DNA from: Owenia fusiformis
Lineage: Eukaryota; Annelida; Polychaeta; Sabellida; Oweniidae
Length of the DNA: 33,000 nucleotides
Reading direction: 5' to 3'
NCBI GenBank assembly: GCA_903813345.2
Contig: CAIIXF020000085.1
Location: 1-33,000 of the forward strand
Shown piece by piece: positions 1 through 8,999 of the stretch (positions are counted from its first letter, which is position 1; every line of letters starts with the position of its first letter). The notes below the pieces were generated by a model that ran no database searches, was not told the DNA's origin, and was given only the letters and a program-made list of their open reading frames with translations. Both the position numbers and the translations under genes were made by a program.

Positions 1-70
1 ATTTAGGAAACAATATTTTCTATCTATGTCGATTACAAAGCATCTAAGGTACGTAAATTTATATGAACAA

Positions 71-104
71 CCAAGGACGTCAACCTCGATGTTGACGTCC
101 TTGG
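71..104. repeat. Perfect 14-bp inverted repeat (hairpin)
   Basis: CCAAGGACGTCAAC (71-84) and its exact reverse complement (91-104) are separated by six bases, CTCGAT. The stem contains GACGTC. It could be a hairpin in RNA or a palindromic protein-binding site. No U-run follows and the context is eukaryotic, so a bacterial-type terminator is not proposed. Its function is unknown. Confidence 0.7.
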
Positions 105-114
105 AACAACTGAG

Positions 115-332
115 TCAATAGGGATAAATAGCCCAACGAGAGTCGGCGGTCTTGAAAATACTTGGATCTGATGCCAGTCCTGTTATTGATATAGTTCCAG
201 GGCAGTTCGAAGAATGTATTAGATGTCCCTGAAATTTTGGGGATTTGCTAAGCTTCATCTGCCCGCCGGCAGTGTCTATACCGAGACACTGCATTGGAGT
301 TCGACCAAATTCCAATTTCGTACGATTGCAAG
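115..332 (-). CDS. Possible terminal exon of an unrecognised host gene
   Basis: An open frame on the minus strand runs from a candidate splice acceptor (TTATTTAG, exon starting at 332) to a TGA at 115-117, about 72 codons. The local base composition is less AT-rich than the surroundings. The peptide includes GIDTAGGQMKLSKSPKFQG and ends DSRWAIYPY; I recognise no domain. There is no ATG at the upstream edge, so if real it is an internal-to-last exon. A good minus-strand donor, ACAG|GTTAGT, lies at the 941/942 boundary. A simple two-exon model is therefore possible, with the MITE at 430-734 inside the intron, but the upstream exon would lack an ATG. Chance openness cannot be excluded; confidence is low. 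Confidence 0.2.
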
Positions 333-420
333 CTAAATAACGCCAGGATTACTCCCAAACATAAAATATACATGAATATAAATTACCGAGACATGAAATA
401 TAACAACAATTATGCATAGA

Positions 421-429
421 CTGACATAA
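421..429. repeat. 9-bp target-site duplication, left copy (MITE)
   Basis: CTGACATAA lies immediately left of the MITE and is repeated exactly at 735-743, immediately right of it. Confidence 0.85.
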
Positions 430-734
430 CAAGGAGGATTGGCTCCCAGGATCGAAACTCGATATTTTCCAACAATGAAAACGTCGAAATGTCGTTATTT
501 TCTGAAATTAAAACCGACTATAAATTCAAAATAAACAGTTCAAAAGATTCGAACCAATATCTCGATCGTTTCTTGTGAGTTTTGGAATTTTTCGTTTGGA
601 AATAAGACCAAAATTCACGATTTAAATGTTGAAGTGAACAAAATGGCGGCTGTTTGAATTCGAATTTTGTATTACGACATACCCATATATGGGACAGAAT
701 ATCGGTGGTGCACTCTGGGAGCCAATCCTCCTTG
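430..734. mobile_element. 305-bp MITE with 20-bp terminal inverted repeats
   Basis: The ends are perfect 20-bp inverted repeats: CAAGGAGGATTGGCTCCCAG at 430-449 and its reverse complement at 715-734. A perfect 9-bp direct repeat (CTGACATAA) flanks both sides, which is the footprint of cut-and-paste insertion. No long open frame is inside, so the element is non-autonomous. A 9-bp duplication with these ends fits Mutator-like elements best; Merlin-type (8-9 bp) is an alternative. Perfect ends and duplication suggest a fairly recent insertion. The superfamily assignment is an inference. Confidence 0.85.
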
Positions 735-743
735 CTGACATAA
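735..743. repeat. 9-bp target-site duplication, right copy (MITE)
   Basis: CTGACATAA is an exact match to 421-429 and directly follows the right terminal inverted repeat. Confidence 0.85.
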
Positions 744-1424
744 TAAAGATGCTTTAATGAGTTGAAGTTATCCTCCTGAATTTTTTAATTCCAAAATTGC
801 CTAGCGCAGACAATTCTCAACTTGAACTCCATATATCTCGAAAAATATAAGCTAATTCTAGTCCAAAGCTACTCAATCAATACTTGAGATCGTTATTTAT
901 ACTAATCTATTGAAACTGGATAGAAAGAAAGACAAACTAACCTGTATTGGAAGCGGGATTGGAAGGGTATGAACAAGCGCTTCGAAGGTTGTTGGTTTCG
1001 GTTGTGAAATGACGCACTTAAATTTTGGTGGGTACTGGATGTCAACTACCAAAACGTGAAACGAAACCACTAATTAAATTAGAAATATACGAAATGACCG
1101 GAAGTGGTCAATTTAACACGCTAATTAATTCGCACACACAATTGAGAGACCTAGTAGGAATAAAAATAATTGCTCAAATATGTGTATAATTAGCTAGCTC
1201 AACTATAACCGGGGAAATTGCTGTTAAAGTGCTGAAAACCTCCAAATACTGGGACCATAAAATTGAGAAAAAAAAAGTATTACACTGAATGAGATTTCAT
1301 GAATTTAATTTTCAAAAAATGTCTTTTATCTGCGGCCAAGGTTAGAAAATAACAGAAGCACAAAAATGTTGTAAAAGAGTACAATTGAAAAATCGAGCAT
1401 ATCATATGGTATCAAAACAACATT
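744..1424. other. Low-copy AT-rich intergenic or intronic sequence
   Basis: I see no coding region, RNA gene or repeat here beyond a candidate minus-strand splice donor at 941/942. It does not resemble the array that starts at 2489. Confidence 0.5.
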
Positions 1425-2286
1425 CAGTGGCGTAGCTACGTGTACGCCAAGTACGCACAGGCGTACTCTCAAATTTTAAGGAAAAATAAAATTTACCTGA
1501 TTAATTGTGATGAAAAATAAATATTTTACCAAGAGATAGAAATCGATAGGAGATCTATGAAAACTCGTGTTAATAAATAAAAAAGTTCTCGATTATTTCA
1601 TTTTCTTTGTTTTGAATCAGTTTGAAGCTTTAGCAGTTTGAAACGCATTAAGTCATACTTGCGTTCCACAATGAACGAGGAAAGACTTTCTTCCTTGGCC
1701 ATGATATATATCCATAGGGAACAGGATATAAACATTGATACTGTTATTGACATGTTCGCAAATGCAAAAAACAGAAAGATAGAATTTATTCTATAGAATC
1801 ACGTACAGATTGTTAAGATCCGAAATGGAGTTGAGACGGTCGTGTAACTGTTCTTTTATTGTTAATCATCTTGTGAGCTATATAAAAACAAACACAGAAA
1901 AAATAATAATATTTCATGGAGAATGACCACAAAAGCTTAAAACAATGAGCCTCATACATACAGTTTTAGGTAGCCTAAAAAAATAAAATCGCCTTGCATG
2001 GATAGACGGCTTCGATCGCCGATCGATGGCATGATTATATAGAATCTGTCTATTTTGTTTCCCGAATATTATCTGTTAATACAGTTAATTCAATCCCTTT
2101 AAAAAGCTATGTCAAAATGATCAAACAATACATATTTCCTTCATTGAATTAAGAGTGTTTAGTGTGTCCCCTATCTTCTGAACACCCGGGATCTTCCTAT
2201 TTTATGGAACCATCGTTTTGTTAATTTTGATAAAACCGGGAAATCATACGGGCGTACACTCGCAAAATGGGCTAGCTACGCCTCTG
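1425..2286 (+). mobile_element. Decayed hAT transposon
   Basis: The left end CAGTGGCGTAGCTACG (1425-1440) and the right end TAGCTACGCCTCTG (2273-2286) are imperfect inverted repeats starting CAGNGGCGTAGC, a common hAT-type terminus. GTACGC motifs recur just inside both ends. The element is 862 bp and retains only the C-terminal exon of a transposase (1634-1796), so it is an internally deleted copy. The 8-bp flanks (ACAACATT and ATTTCTTC) do not match, so either the duplication has decayed or an end is misplaced by a few bases. The assignment rests on the combination of ends and coding remnant. Confidence 0.8.
1634..1796 (+). pseudogene. hAT transposase, C-terminal dimerisation exon (remnant)
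   Basis: After a plausible acceptor (CTTTAG, ending 1633) the frame reads LKRIKSYLRSTMNEERLSSL at about residues 3-22, then AMIYIHREQDINIDTVIDMF, and stops at TAG 1794-1796. This is the hallmark C-terminal dimerisation segment of hAT-family transposases (LK-YLRSTM-ERL--LA-L-IHR), which dimerises the enzyme for cut-and-paste transposition. An in-frame TGA lies at 1623-1625. The catalytic RNase-H-like core and the DNA-binding zinc finger are absent from the 862-bp element, so no active enzyme can be made from this copy. The reading frame is intact to a natural stop, so decay is by deletion rather than by point mutation. The ZMYM1/Zaphod-like flavour is my impression, not a search result. Confidence 0.82.
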
Positions 2287-2488
2287 ATTTCTTCAGGCTA
2301 GTGTGCTCGAGATTACTTTTACAATTAATTCACAATGAGAAAATATGTATAAAGAACATGAGAAAATTAATAAGCCTTTTTATTCTCACTTTTTCACACT
2401 TCACATTGGCGTTTTGGCGTGAATTGTTCCCTTCGCCACTGAAGGGGTAACGAATCTATGGGTTTGGCATCAAAGCAAGCTCCAAGAA
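2287..2488. other. Short unique spacer between hAT remnant and array
   Basis: This is AT-rich sequence with a pyrimidine-rich stretch (about 2376-2401). No gene or recognisable repeat is visible. It ends where homology to the array monomer begins (GATTACTCTTACC...). Confidence 0.5.
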
Positions 2489-3804
2489 GATTACTCTTAC
2501 CACAATTTTGAGATATGGCGTCCAAAAGGTAAGTCAAAAGAAAAAGTTCTCCAAATTCAACGTGTGAGCTAATATGTAAAGGAATCCAAATCTGAAAATC
2601 AAATTTCGATCCGACTTCCGGTTCGGAAGTTATGAGTTATGACGTTTTGAAATCTCAAAAATCGCTAAATTTGGCGCCCATGTTAAGTCAATGGGATAAA
2701 AGACATTTTCGAAGTGTAAAATACAAGATATAGACTGAGAACAGCATAACATAATGAACGCCTTGAAAAGAAGGGACCTCAAAAGCTACCTAGCTTCAAA
2801 ATTTGGACACCAAAATGCCTAGGTCAAAATCTAGGTCATATTCATAGGTTTTCCTTATTTTTAGGATTCTGACACTACACTTTAATGATTTGCTTAAAAA
2901 TTTTGTATACAGATAGCAAAGAGTGAGTTAATAGTGTGAGCCTTTTGCCGTCACAGAAAGTATTTTGACCCACTTTTGAGATATGGTGTCCGAAAAGTAG
3001 GTCAAAATAAAAAATTCTCTAAATTTAATGTATGATGTATGACTTAAGGGTAGAATTTTGCTCAGGAATCCGAATCTGCAAACCAAATTTCAATCCGACC
3101 CTCGGTCCGAAAGTTATGGCGTTTTGAAAGCTCAAAAATCGCTGAATATGGTGCCCCATGTTATGTCAATTAGAAAAAATATTTTTTTGATATACGAGAT
3201 ATTGACCGAGTACAGCTTATTATTCTGAAAGCCTATAAAAGAAGGGGACCTCGAAGGCTATCTAGCTTTAAAATTTGGACACCAAAATGCCCAGGTCAAA
3301 ATCTAGGTCAAATTCATAGTTTTTCCTTATTTTTGCGTTTCTGACATTACACTAATATGATTTGCTTCAAAATTTTGTATACAGGTAGCAAAGAGTGTGC
3401 TCATAGTGTTAGCCTTTTGCCGTCAGAAAGTATTTTGACCCACTTTTGAGATATTTGTGTCCGAAAAGTAGGTCAAAGTAAAAAGTTCTCCATATTTAAC
3501 GTATGAGTTATGAATTAAAAGTAGAAATGTCTCAGGAATCCAAATCTTTAAACCAAATTTTGATCCACCTTCTGATTAGATAGTTATAGCAGTTTGAAGT
3601 CTCGGAAAGTCGATATGATGATATCCCCATGTTAAGCCAATGGAGTCGAAGATAACATTCTTAAAATTTGTCTAAATGTCTATATTCTAGCTGACTCAGC
3701 TTATTCTGAATGACTCAGCTTACAACAAGTAATTGGATGACTCAGCTTGAAAAAAGGTTTAAATCTGGAGTCTTAAATTGAACTTGTTCAATTTACATGT
3801 CTAG
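2489..3804 (+). repeat. Array unit U1: 5'-truncated, type B tail
   Basis: The unit begins abruptly within the first monomer and has no head or C/T-rich start. Three monomers are anchored by GAGATAT(G/T) at 2510, 2978 and 3448. The tail is type B, with TGACTCAGC at 3692-3700, 3711-3719 and 3738-3746 instead of the 12-bp minisatellite. It closes with ATCTGGAGTCT, the 20-bp palindrome, and ACATGT before CTAG at 3801-3804. The tail type links it to U11 at the far end of the array. Confidence 0.8.
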
Positions 3805-3815
3805 TTATTATTATT

Positions 3816-4008
3816 AGACTCCAGATTGAAAATCTGGAGTCTATTGTTTTTGCCTGTTTTCTTTATTATTATTAGACTCCAGATTGAAAATCTGGAGTCT
3901 ATTGTTTTTGCCTGTTTTCTTTATTATTATTAGACTCCAGATGAAAATCTGGAGTCTATTGCTTTTGCCAGTTTTCTTTATTAGACTCCAGATGAAAATC
4001 TGGAGTCT
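3816..4008 (+). repeat. Four stacked 5' hairpin blocks before U2
   Basis: Four inverted repeats AGACTCCAGAT...ATCTGGAGTCT lie at 3816-3842, 3874-3900, 3932-3957 and 3983-4008, spaced 58, 58 and 51 bases apart. The loops are TGAAA in the first two copies and GAAA in the last two, and the spacer changes in parallel (TTTTTGCCTG to CTTTTGCCAG). Two block types are therefore mixed. The right arm is the same ATCTGGAGTCT that precedes the 3' palindrome of each unit. I read these as repeated 5' ends of the element. Confidence 0.8.
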
Positions 4009-5826
4009 ATTGCTTTTGCCAGTTTTCTTTATTATTATTCTTTCAGAATCTTCCTCCTTCCCAGATTTCTCACCAACTAGAAGAGCTTACTTTAAGCTGC
4101 TTACATGATTAACTAGGGAATGTATCTGGGATGATGGGAAATTAGGTCAAATTTTTATCTAGGTCAAAGGTCAAGAACTAGGTCAAATCCAGTACTTTGT
4201 CACTTTTTCCCATTATCTCGGTCGTCCTTCATTATTTTTGATCCTGGTTTTTTTCATTGTGTTCCTCATAAAAAAGTAGAAAACCTAGGGTCGATTTAGT
4301 TTTTTGGTATCTCAAACCGATTTCGAGATATCAGTGTCCGAAAACGAGGTCCAAAAAAAATTTCACCGAATCCAATGTCCAGGATATCAGTCTTATGGAA
4401 AATTTTCTCAGGATTCCGAATCTGAAAACCAAATTTCGATCTGACTTCCGGTTCAGAAGTTATGGCGTTTTGAAAATTCAAAAATCGCTAAATTTGGTGC
4501 CCCATGTTAATTCAATGGGAAAAAATATTTTTTTGAAGTGTAAAATACGAGATATAGACTAAGCACAGCTAAACATAATGGAAGCCCATAAAAGAAAGGG
4601 ACCACAAGACCTTCTTTTCATAAAAATTTGGACACCAAAATGCCTAGGTCAAAATCTAGGTCAAATTCAAAGTTTTTCCTTATTTTTGCGATTCTGACAC
4701 TACAGATTAATTATATTCTTCGAAAATTTGTGTACATGTAGCCAAGAGTGTGCTAATAGTGTTAGCCTTTTGCCGTCAGGAAGTATTTTGACCCACTTTT
4801 GAGATATGGTGTCCGAAAAGTAGGTCAAACTAAAAAGTTCTCCAAATTTAACGTATGAGTTATGAATTAAGGGTAGAATTTTCTCAGGAATCCAAATCTG
4901 CAAACTAAATTTCAATCCGGCTTTTGGTTTGGAATTTATGTCGTTTTGATAGCTCAAAAATCGCTAAATTTGGTGCCTATGTTATGGCAATGGGAAAAAA
5001 GATTTTTTTGAAGTGTAAAATACAAGATATAGACTGAGTACAGCTTAATTTAATGAAAGCCTATTAAAGAAGGGGACCTCTAAGGCTACTTAGCTCCAAA
5101 ATTTGGACACCAAAATGCCTAGGTCAAAATCTAGGTCAAATTTATAGTTTTCCCTTATTTTTGCGATTCTGACACTATATTTAAATGATTTGCTTTAAAA
5201 TTTTGTATACAGGTAGCAAAGAGTATGCTAAAAGTGTTAGCGTTTTGCCGTCAGAAAGTATTTTGACCCACTTTTGAGATATGGTGTCCAAAAAGTAGGC
5301 CAAAGTAAAAAGTTTTCCAAAATTAACGTATGAGTTATGAATTAAGGGTAGAATTTTCTCAGAAATCTAGATCTGCAAACCAAATTTCGATCCGACTACT
5401 TGTTCTGAAGTTATGGCGTTTTGAGATCTCAAAAATCGCTAAATTTGGTGCCCCATGTTAAATCAATGGGACCGAATAATTTTTTGAAGTGTAAAAATAC
5501 GAGATATAGAATGAGTACAGCTAAACATAATGAAAGCCCATAGAAGAAGGGGACCTCAAAAGCTACTTTCCTTCAAAGTTTGGACACCAAAATACCTAGT
5601 TTAAAAAATCTAGGTCAAATTCATAGTTTTTTCTTATTTTGCGATTCTGACACTACACTTCAATGATATTCTCCGAAATTTTGTATACTTGTAGCAAAAA
5701 TTGCAATCCGACCCCCGGTTTGGATTCTACGCCATTTTGAAGTTTGAAATTCGCACTTGCCAGTATTCACGATGCAGATTGATCAAATATACTTTCAAAA
5801 ATTCCTGCATACCCTACTTTACCTCT

Positions 5827-6056
5827 CTACCTACTCAGCTACTTATTTGACTACTTACTCAATTACTTAATTAGTTATTACTTACTTAGCAACTTACTCA
5901 GCTTCTAACTCAGGTACTTACTCAGCTACTTACTCAGCTACCTACTCAGCTTTTTACTCAGTTACTTACTCAGCTACTTACTCAACTACTACTAAGGTAC
6001 TTACTCAGCTAATTACTCAGTTACTTACTCAGCTCTTTACTGATCTATCTAGGTAA
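5827..6056 (+). repeat. 12-bp minisatellite (CTACTTACTCAG), U2 tail
   Basis: About nineteen degenerate 12-bp copies with consensus CTACTTACTCAG end in a conserved TGATCTATCTAGG. Copies vary by substitutions and short gaps (CTACCTACTCAG, CTAATTACTCAG). This copy and the U3 copy share a private GCTTCTAACTCAGG variant; most other units have GCTACTAACTCA. Confidence 0.85.
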
Positions 6057-6061
6057 AATAA

Positions 6062-6104
6062 ATCTGGAGTCTTAAATTGAACTTGTTCAATTTCACAAAT
6101 CTAG
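6062..6104 (+). other. Representative Helitron-like 3' terminus
   Basis: ATCTGGAGTCT (6062-6072) is the subterminal inverted repeat. One base later comes the perfect 9-bp-stem palindrome AAATTGAACTTGTTCAATTT (6074-6093). Seven bases later comes CTAG (6101-6104), a CTRR ending. The same arrangement closes U1-U11, in ten cases followed by TTATT. A subterminal hairpin a few bases upstream of CTRR, with insertion beside T, is diagnostic of rolling-circle Helitron-like elements. The matching 5' inverted repeat favours the Helentron branch. Confidence 0.72.
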
Positions 6105-6823
6105 TGATTTTTGCTTTCGTATGTGCAAAAAGCAAAAATCCTCCTCACACACGTTCTCACCAACGAGAGATATTTGGATAAATCTACTCATACACGTTGT
6201 TAGGGGGCTAGGCGTAGTTGCTCGGAAATTAGGTCAAATCCTTATCTGGGTCAAAGGTCGAAATCTAGGTCGAAATCTGCATTTCCGCTATTTTGGCCTC
6301 TCGAGCCTCCTTAAGAAGTCAGAATCGGAGGAAAACTAGCTGGTCGGAAAGACAGTTTTCCGAGCGTTAAAAAAACAGTGAACCAAATTTCAATCCGACC
6401 ATTAGTTATCGAGATATACGCGTTTGAAGTTCGCGTACGGGCCACCGTTGCCGTATATCTAGACGACACCTGGTATACACCATGTATACGTATCTCTGCG
6501 AACAACAGACATTTGAAAGAAAATAGGCCCGAACGATGACTAGAGCATTTCTAAAACAACGATTCCCTTCGTCAAACTAACGATTGCGGAATGTAGAACG
6601 ACACGTACGCTGCTCGAATCTACGTCGAAAGCTCTATATAAACGTCTGGAAGGCCTATTTTTTGAAGGACTATTTTTTGACCTCGACGGATCCGCGAAGC
6701 ACGAGCCAGGCATTCTCCCCAACTACCTCCCTAGATTCCCCGACCTTTAATCGATCATTATAGGCCCTCAGAGCGTCCGTAGAGCCATTAGCCTCTATAC
6801 GCGTATGGGCAAATCCTATTATT
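6105..6823 (+). repeat. Diverged relative of the array unit
   Basis: The segment begins directly after the U2 CTAG with a hairpin of unrelated sequence, GATTTTTGCTTT paired with AAAGCAAAAATC across an 11-base loop (6106-6140). It then follows the group head order: CCTCCTCA, TTCTCACCAAC, GGAAATTAGGTCAAAT, and GGGTCAAAGGTCG at about 6249-6261. It also retains a monomer segment (ACCAAATTTCAATCCGACC, then ATCGAGATATACGCGTTTGAAG). The rest, about 6440-6823, is higher in GC and CpG and I recognise nothing in it. The usual 3' end is missing. It is flanked by the two near-identical units U2 and U3. Confidence 0.65.
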
Positions 6824-6903
6824 AGACTCCAGATGAAAATCTGGAGTCTATTGCTTTTGCCAGTTTTCTTTATTATTAGACTCCAGATGAAAATCTGGAG
6901 TCT
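6824..6903 (+). repeat. Two 5' hairpin blocks before U3
   Basis: Inverted repeats AGACTCCAGAT...ATCTGGAGTCT lie at 6824-6849 and 6878-6903. Both have the GAAA loop and the CTTTTGCCAG spacer. Compared with the corresponding blocks before U2, one extra TTA separates the pair. Confidence 0.8.
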
Positions 6904-8999
6904 ATTGCTTTTGCCAGTTTTCTTTATTATTATTCTTTCAGAATCTTCCTCCTTCCCAGATTTCTCACCAACTAGAAGAGCTTACTTTAAGCTGCTTACA
7001 TGATTAACTAGGGAATGTATCTGGGATGATGGGAAATTAGGTCAAATTTTTATCTAGGTCAAAGGTCAAGAACTAGGTCAAATCCAGTACTTTGTCACTT
7101 TTTCCCATTATCTCGGTCGTCCTTCATTATTTTTGATCCTGGTTTTTTTCATTGTGTTCCTCATAAAAAAGTAGAAAACCTAGGGTCGATTTAGTTTTTT
7201 GGTATCTCAAACCGATTTCGAGATATCAGTGTCCGAAAACGAGGTCCAAAAAAAATTTCACCGAATCCAATGTCCAGGATATCAGTCTTATGGAAAATTT
7301 TCTCAGGATTCCGAATCTGAAAACCAAATTTCGATCTGACTTCCGGTTCAGAAGTTATGGCGTTTTGAAAATTCAAAAATCGCTAAATTTGGTGCCCCAT
7401 GTTAATTCAATGGGAAAAAATATTTTTTTGAAGTGTAAAATACGAGATATAGACTAAGCACAGCTAAACATAATGGAAGCCCATAAAAGAAAGGGACCAC
7501 AAGACCTTCTTTTCATAAAAATTTGGACACCAAAATGCCTAGGTCAAAATCTAGGTCAAATTCAAAGTTTTTCCTTATTTTTGCGATTCTGACACTACAG
7601 ATTAATTATATTCTTCGAAAATTTGTGTACATGTAGCCAAGAGTGTGCTAATAGTGTTAGCCTTTTGCCGTCAGGAAGTATTTTGACCCACTTTTGAGAT
7701 ATGGTGTCCGAAAAGTAGGTCAAACTAAAAAGTTCTCCAAATTTAACGTATGAGTTATGAATTAAGGGTAGAATTTTCTCAGGAATCCAAATCTGCAAAC
7801 TAAATTTCAATCCGGCTTTTGGTTTGGAATTTATGTCGTTTTGATAGCTCAAAAATCGCTAAATTTGGTGCCTATGTTATGGCAATGGGAAAAAAGATTT
7901 TTTTGAAGTGTAAAATACAAGATATAGACTGAGTACAGCTTAATTTAATGAAAGCCTATTAAAGAAGGGGACCTCTAAGGCTACTTAGCTCCAAAATTTG
8001 GACACCAAAATGCCTAGGTCAAAATCTAGGTCAAATTTATAGTTTTCCCTTATTTTTGCGATTCTGACACTATATTTAAATGATTTGCTTTAAAATTTTG
8101 TATACAGGTAGCAAAGAGTATGCTAAAAGTGTTAGCGTTTTGCCGTCAGAAAGTATTTTGACCCACTTTTGAGATATGGTGTCCAAAAAGTAGGCCAAAG
8201 TAAAAAGTTTTCCAAAATTAACGTATGAGTTATGAATTAAGGGTAGAATTTTCTCAGAAATCTAGATCTGCAAACCAAATTTCGATCCGACTACTTGTTC
8301 TGAAGTTATGGCGTTTTGAGATCTCAAAAATCGCTAAATTTGGTGCCCCATGTTAAATCAATGGGACCGAATAATTTTTTGAAGTGTAAAAATACGAGAT
8401 ATAGAATGAGTACAGCTAAACATAATGAAAGCCCATAGAAGAAGGGGACCTCAAAAGCTACTTTCCTTCAAAGTTTGGACACCAAAATACCTAGTTTAAA
8501 AAATCTAGGTCAAATTCATAGTTTTTTCTTATTTTGCGATTCTGACACTACACTTCAATGATATTCTCCGAAATTTTGTATACTTGTAGCAAAAATTGCA
8601 ATCCGACCCCCGGTTTGGATTCTACGCCATTTTGAAGTTTGAAATTCGCACTTGCCAGTATTCACGATGCAGATTGATCAAATATACTTTCAAAAATTCC
8701 TGCATACCCTACTTTACCTCTCTACCTACTCAGCTACTTATTTGACTACTTACTCAATTACTTAATTAGTTATTACTTACTTAGCAACTTACTCAGCTTC
8801 TAACTCAGGTACTTACTCAGCTACTTACTCAGCTACCTACTCAGCTTTTTACTCAGTTACTTACTCAGCTACTTACTCAACTACTACTAAGGTACTTACT
8901 CAGCTAATTACTCAGTTACTTACTCAGCTCTTTACTGATCTATCTAGGTAAAATAAATCTGGAGTCTTAAATTGAACTTGTTCAATTTCACAAATCTAG
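6904..8999 (+). repeat. Array unit U3: apparent identical copy of U2
   Basis: The head carries AGGTCAAAGGTCA at 7056-7068. Monomers are anchored at 7220, 7696 and 8171, and the deleted fourth monomer has the same junction as in U2. CTAG is at 8996-8999. Every segment I compared matches U2 at a constant offset of 2895 with no substitution or indel, including private variants. Other group I units differ from both at several sites. Confidence 0.85.
8722..8951 (+). repeat. 12-bp minisatellite, U3 tail
   Basis: CTACTTACTCAG-type repeats match the U2 tail array copy for copy. Confidence 0.85.

Larger units (their letters stand above)
4030..6104 (+). repeat. Array unit U2: group I head, type A tail
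   Basis: The unit starts in the T-rich linker and CTTCCTCC run. The head carries a perfect AGGTCAAAGGTCA at 4161-4173. Monomers are anchored at 4325, 4801 and 5276, a period of about 475 bp. A fourth is internally deleted at about 5700, where the sequence jumps straight to the CAATCCGACCCCC segment. The tail is the 12-bp minisatellite, followed by the standard 3' end. The unit is indistinguishable by eye from U3 at offset 2895. Confidence 0.85.

Noticed and set aside
3884-4108. 74-codon plus-strand frame (KIWSLLLLPVFFI repeats)
   Set aside because: It translates the stacked 5' hairpin blocks; the hydrophobic repeats follow from the T-rich block sequence.
6121-6722. Short frames in 6105-6823
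   Set aside because: They lie in a diverged repeat relative with no recognisable domain, similar in length on both strands, as expected by chance.
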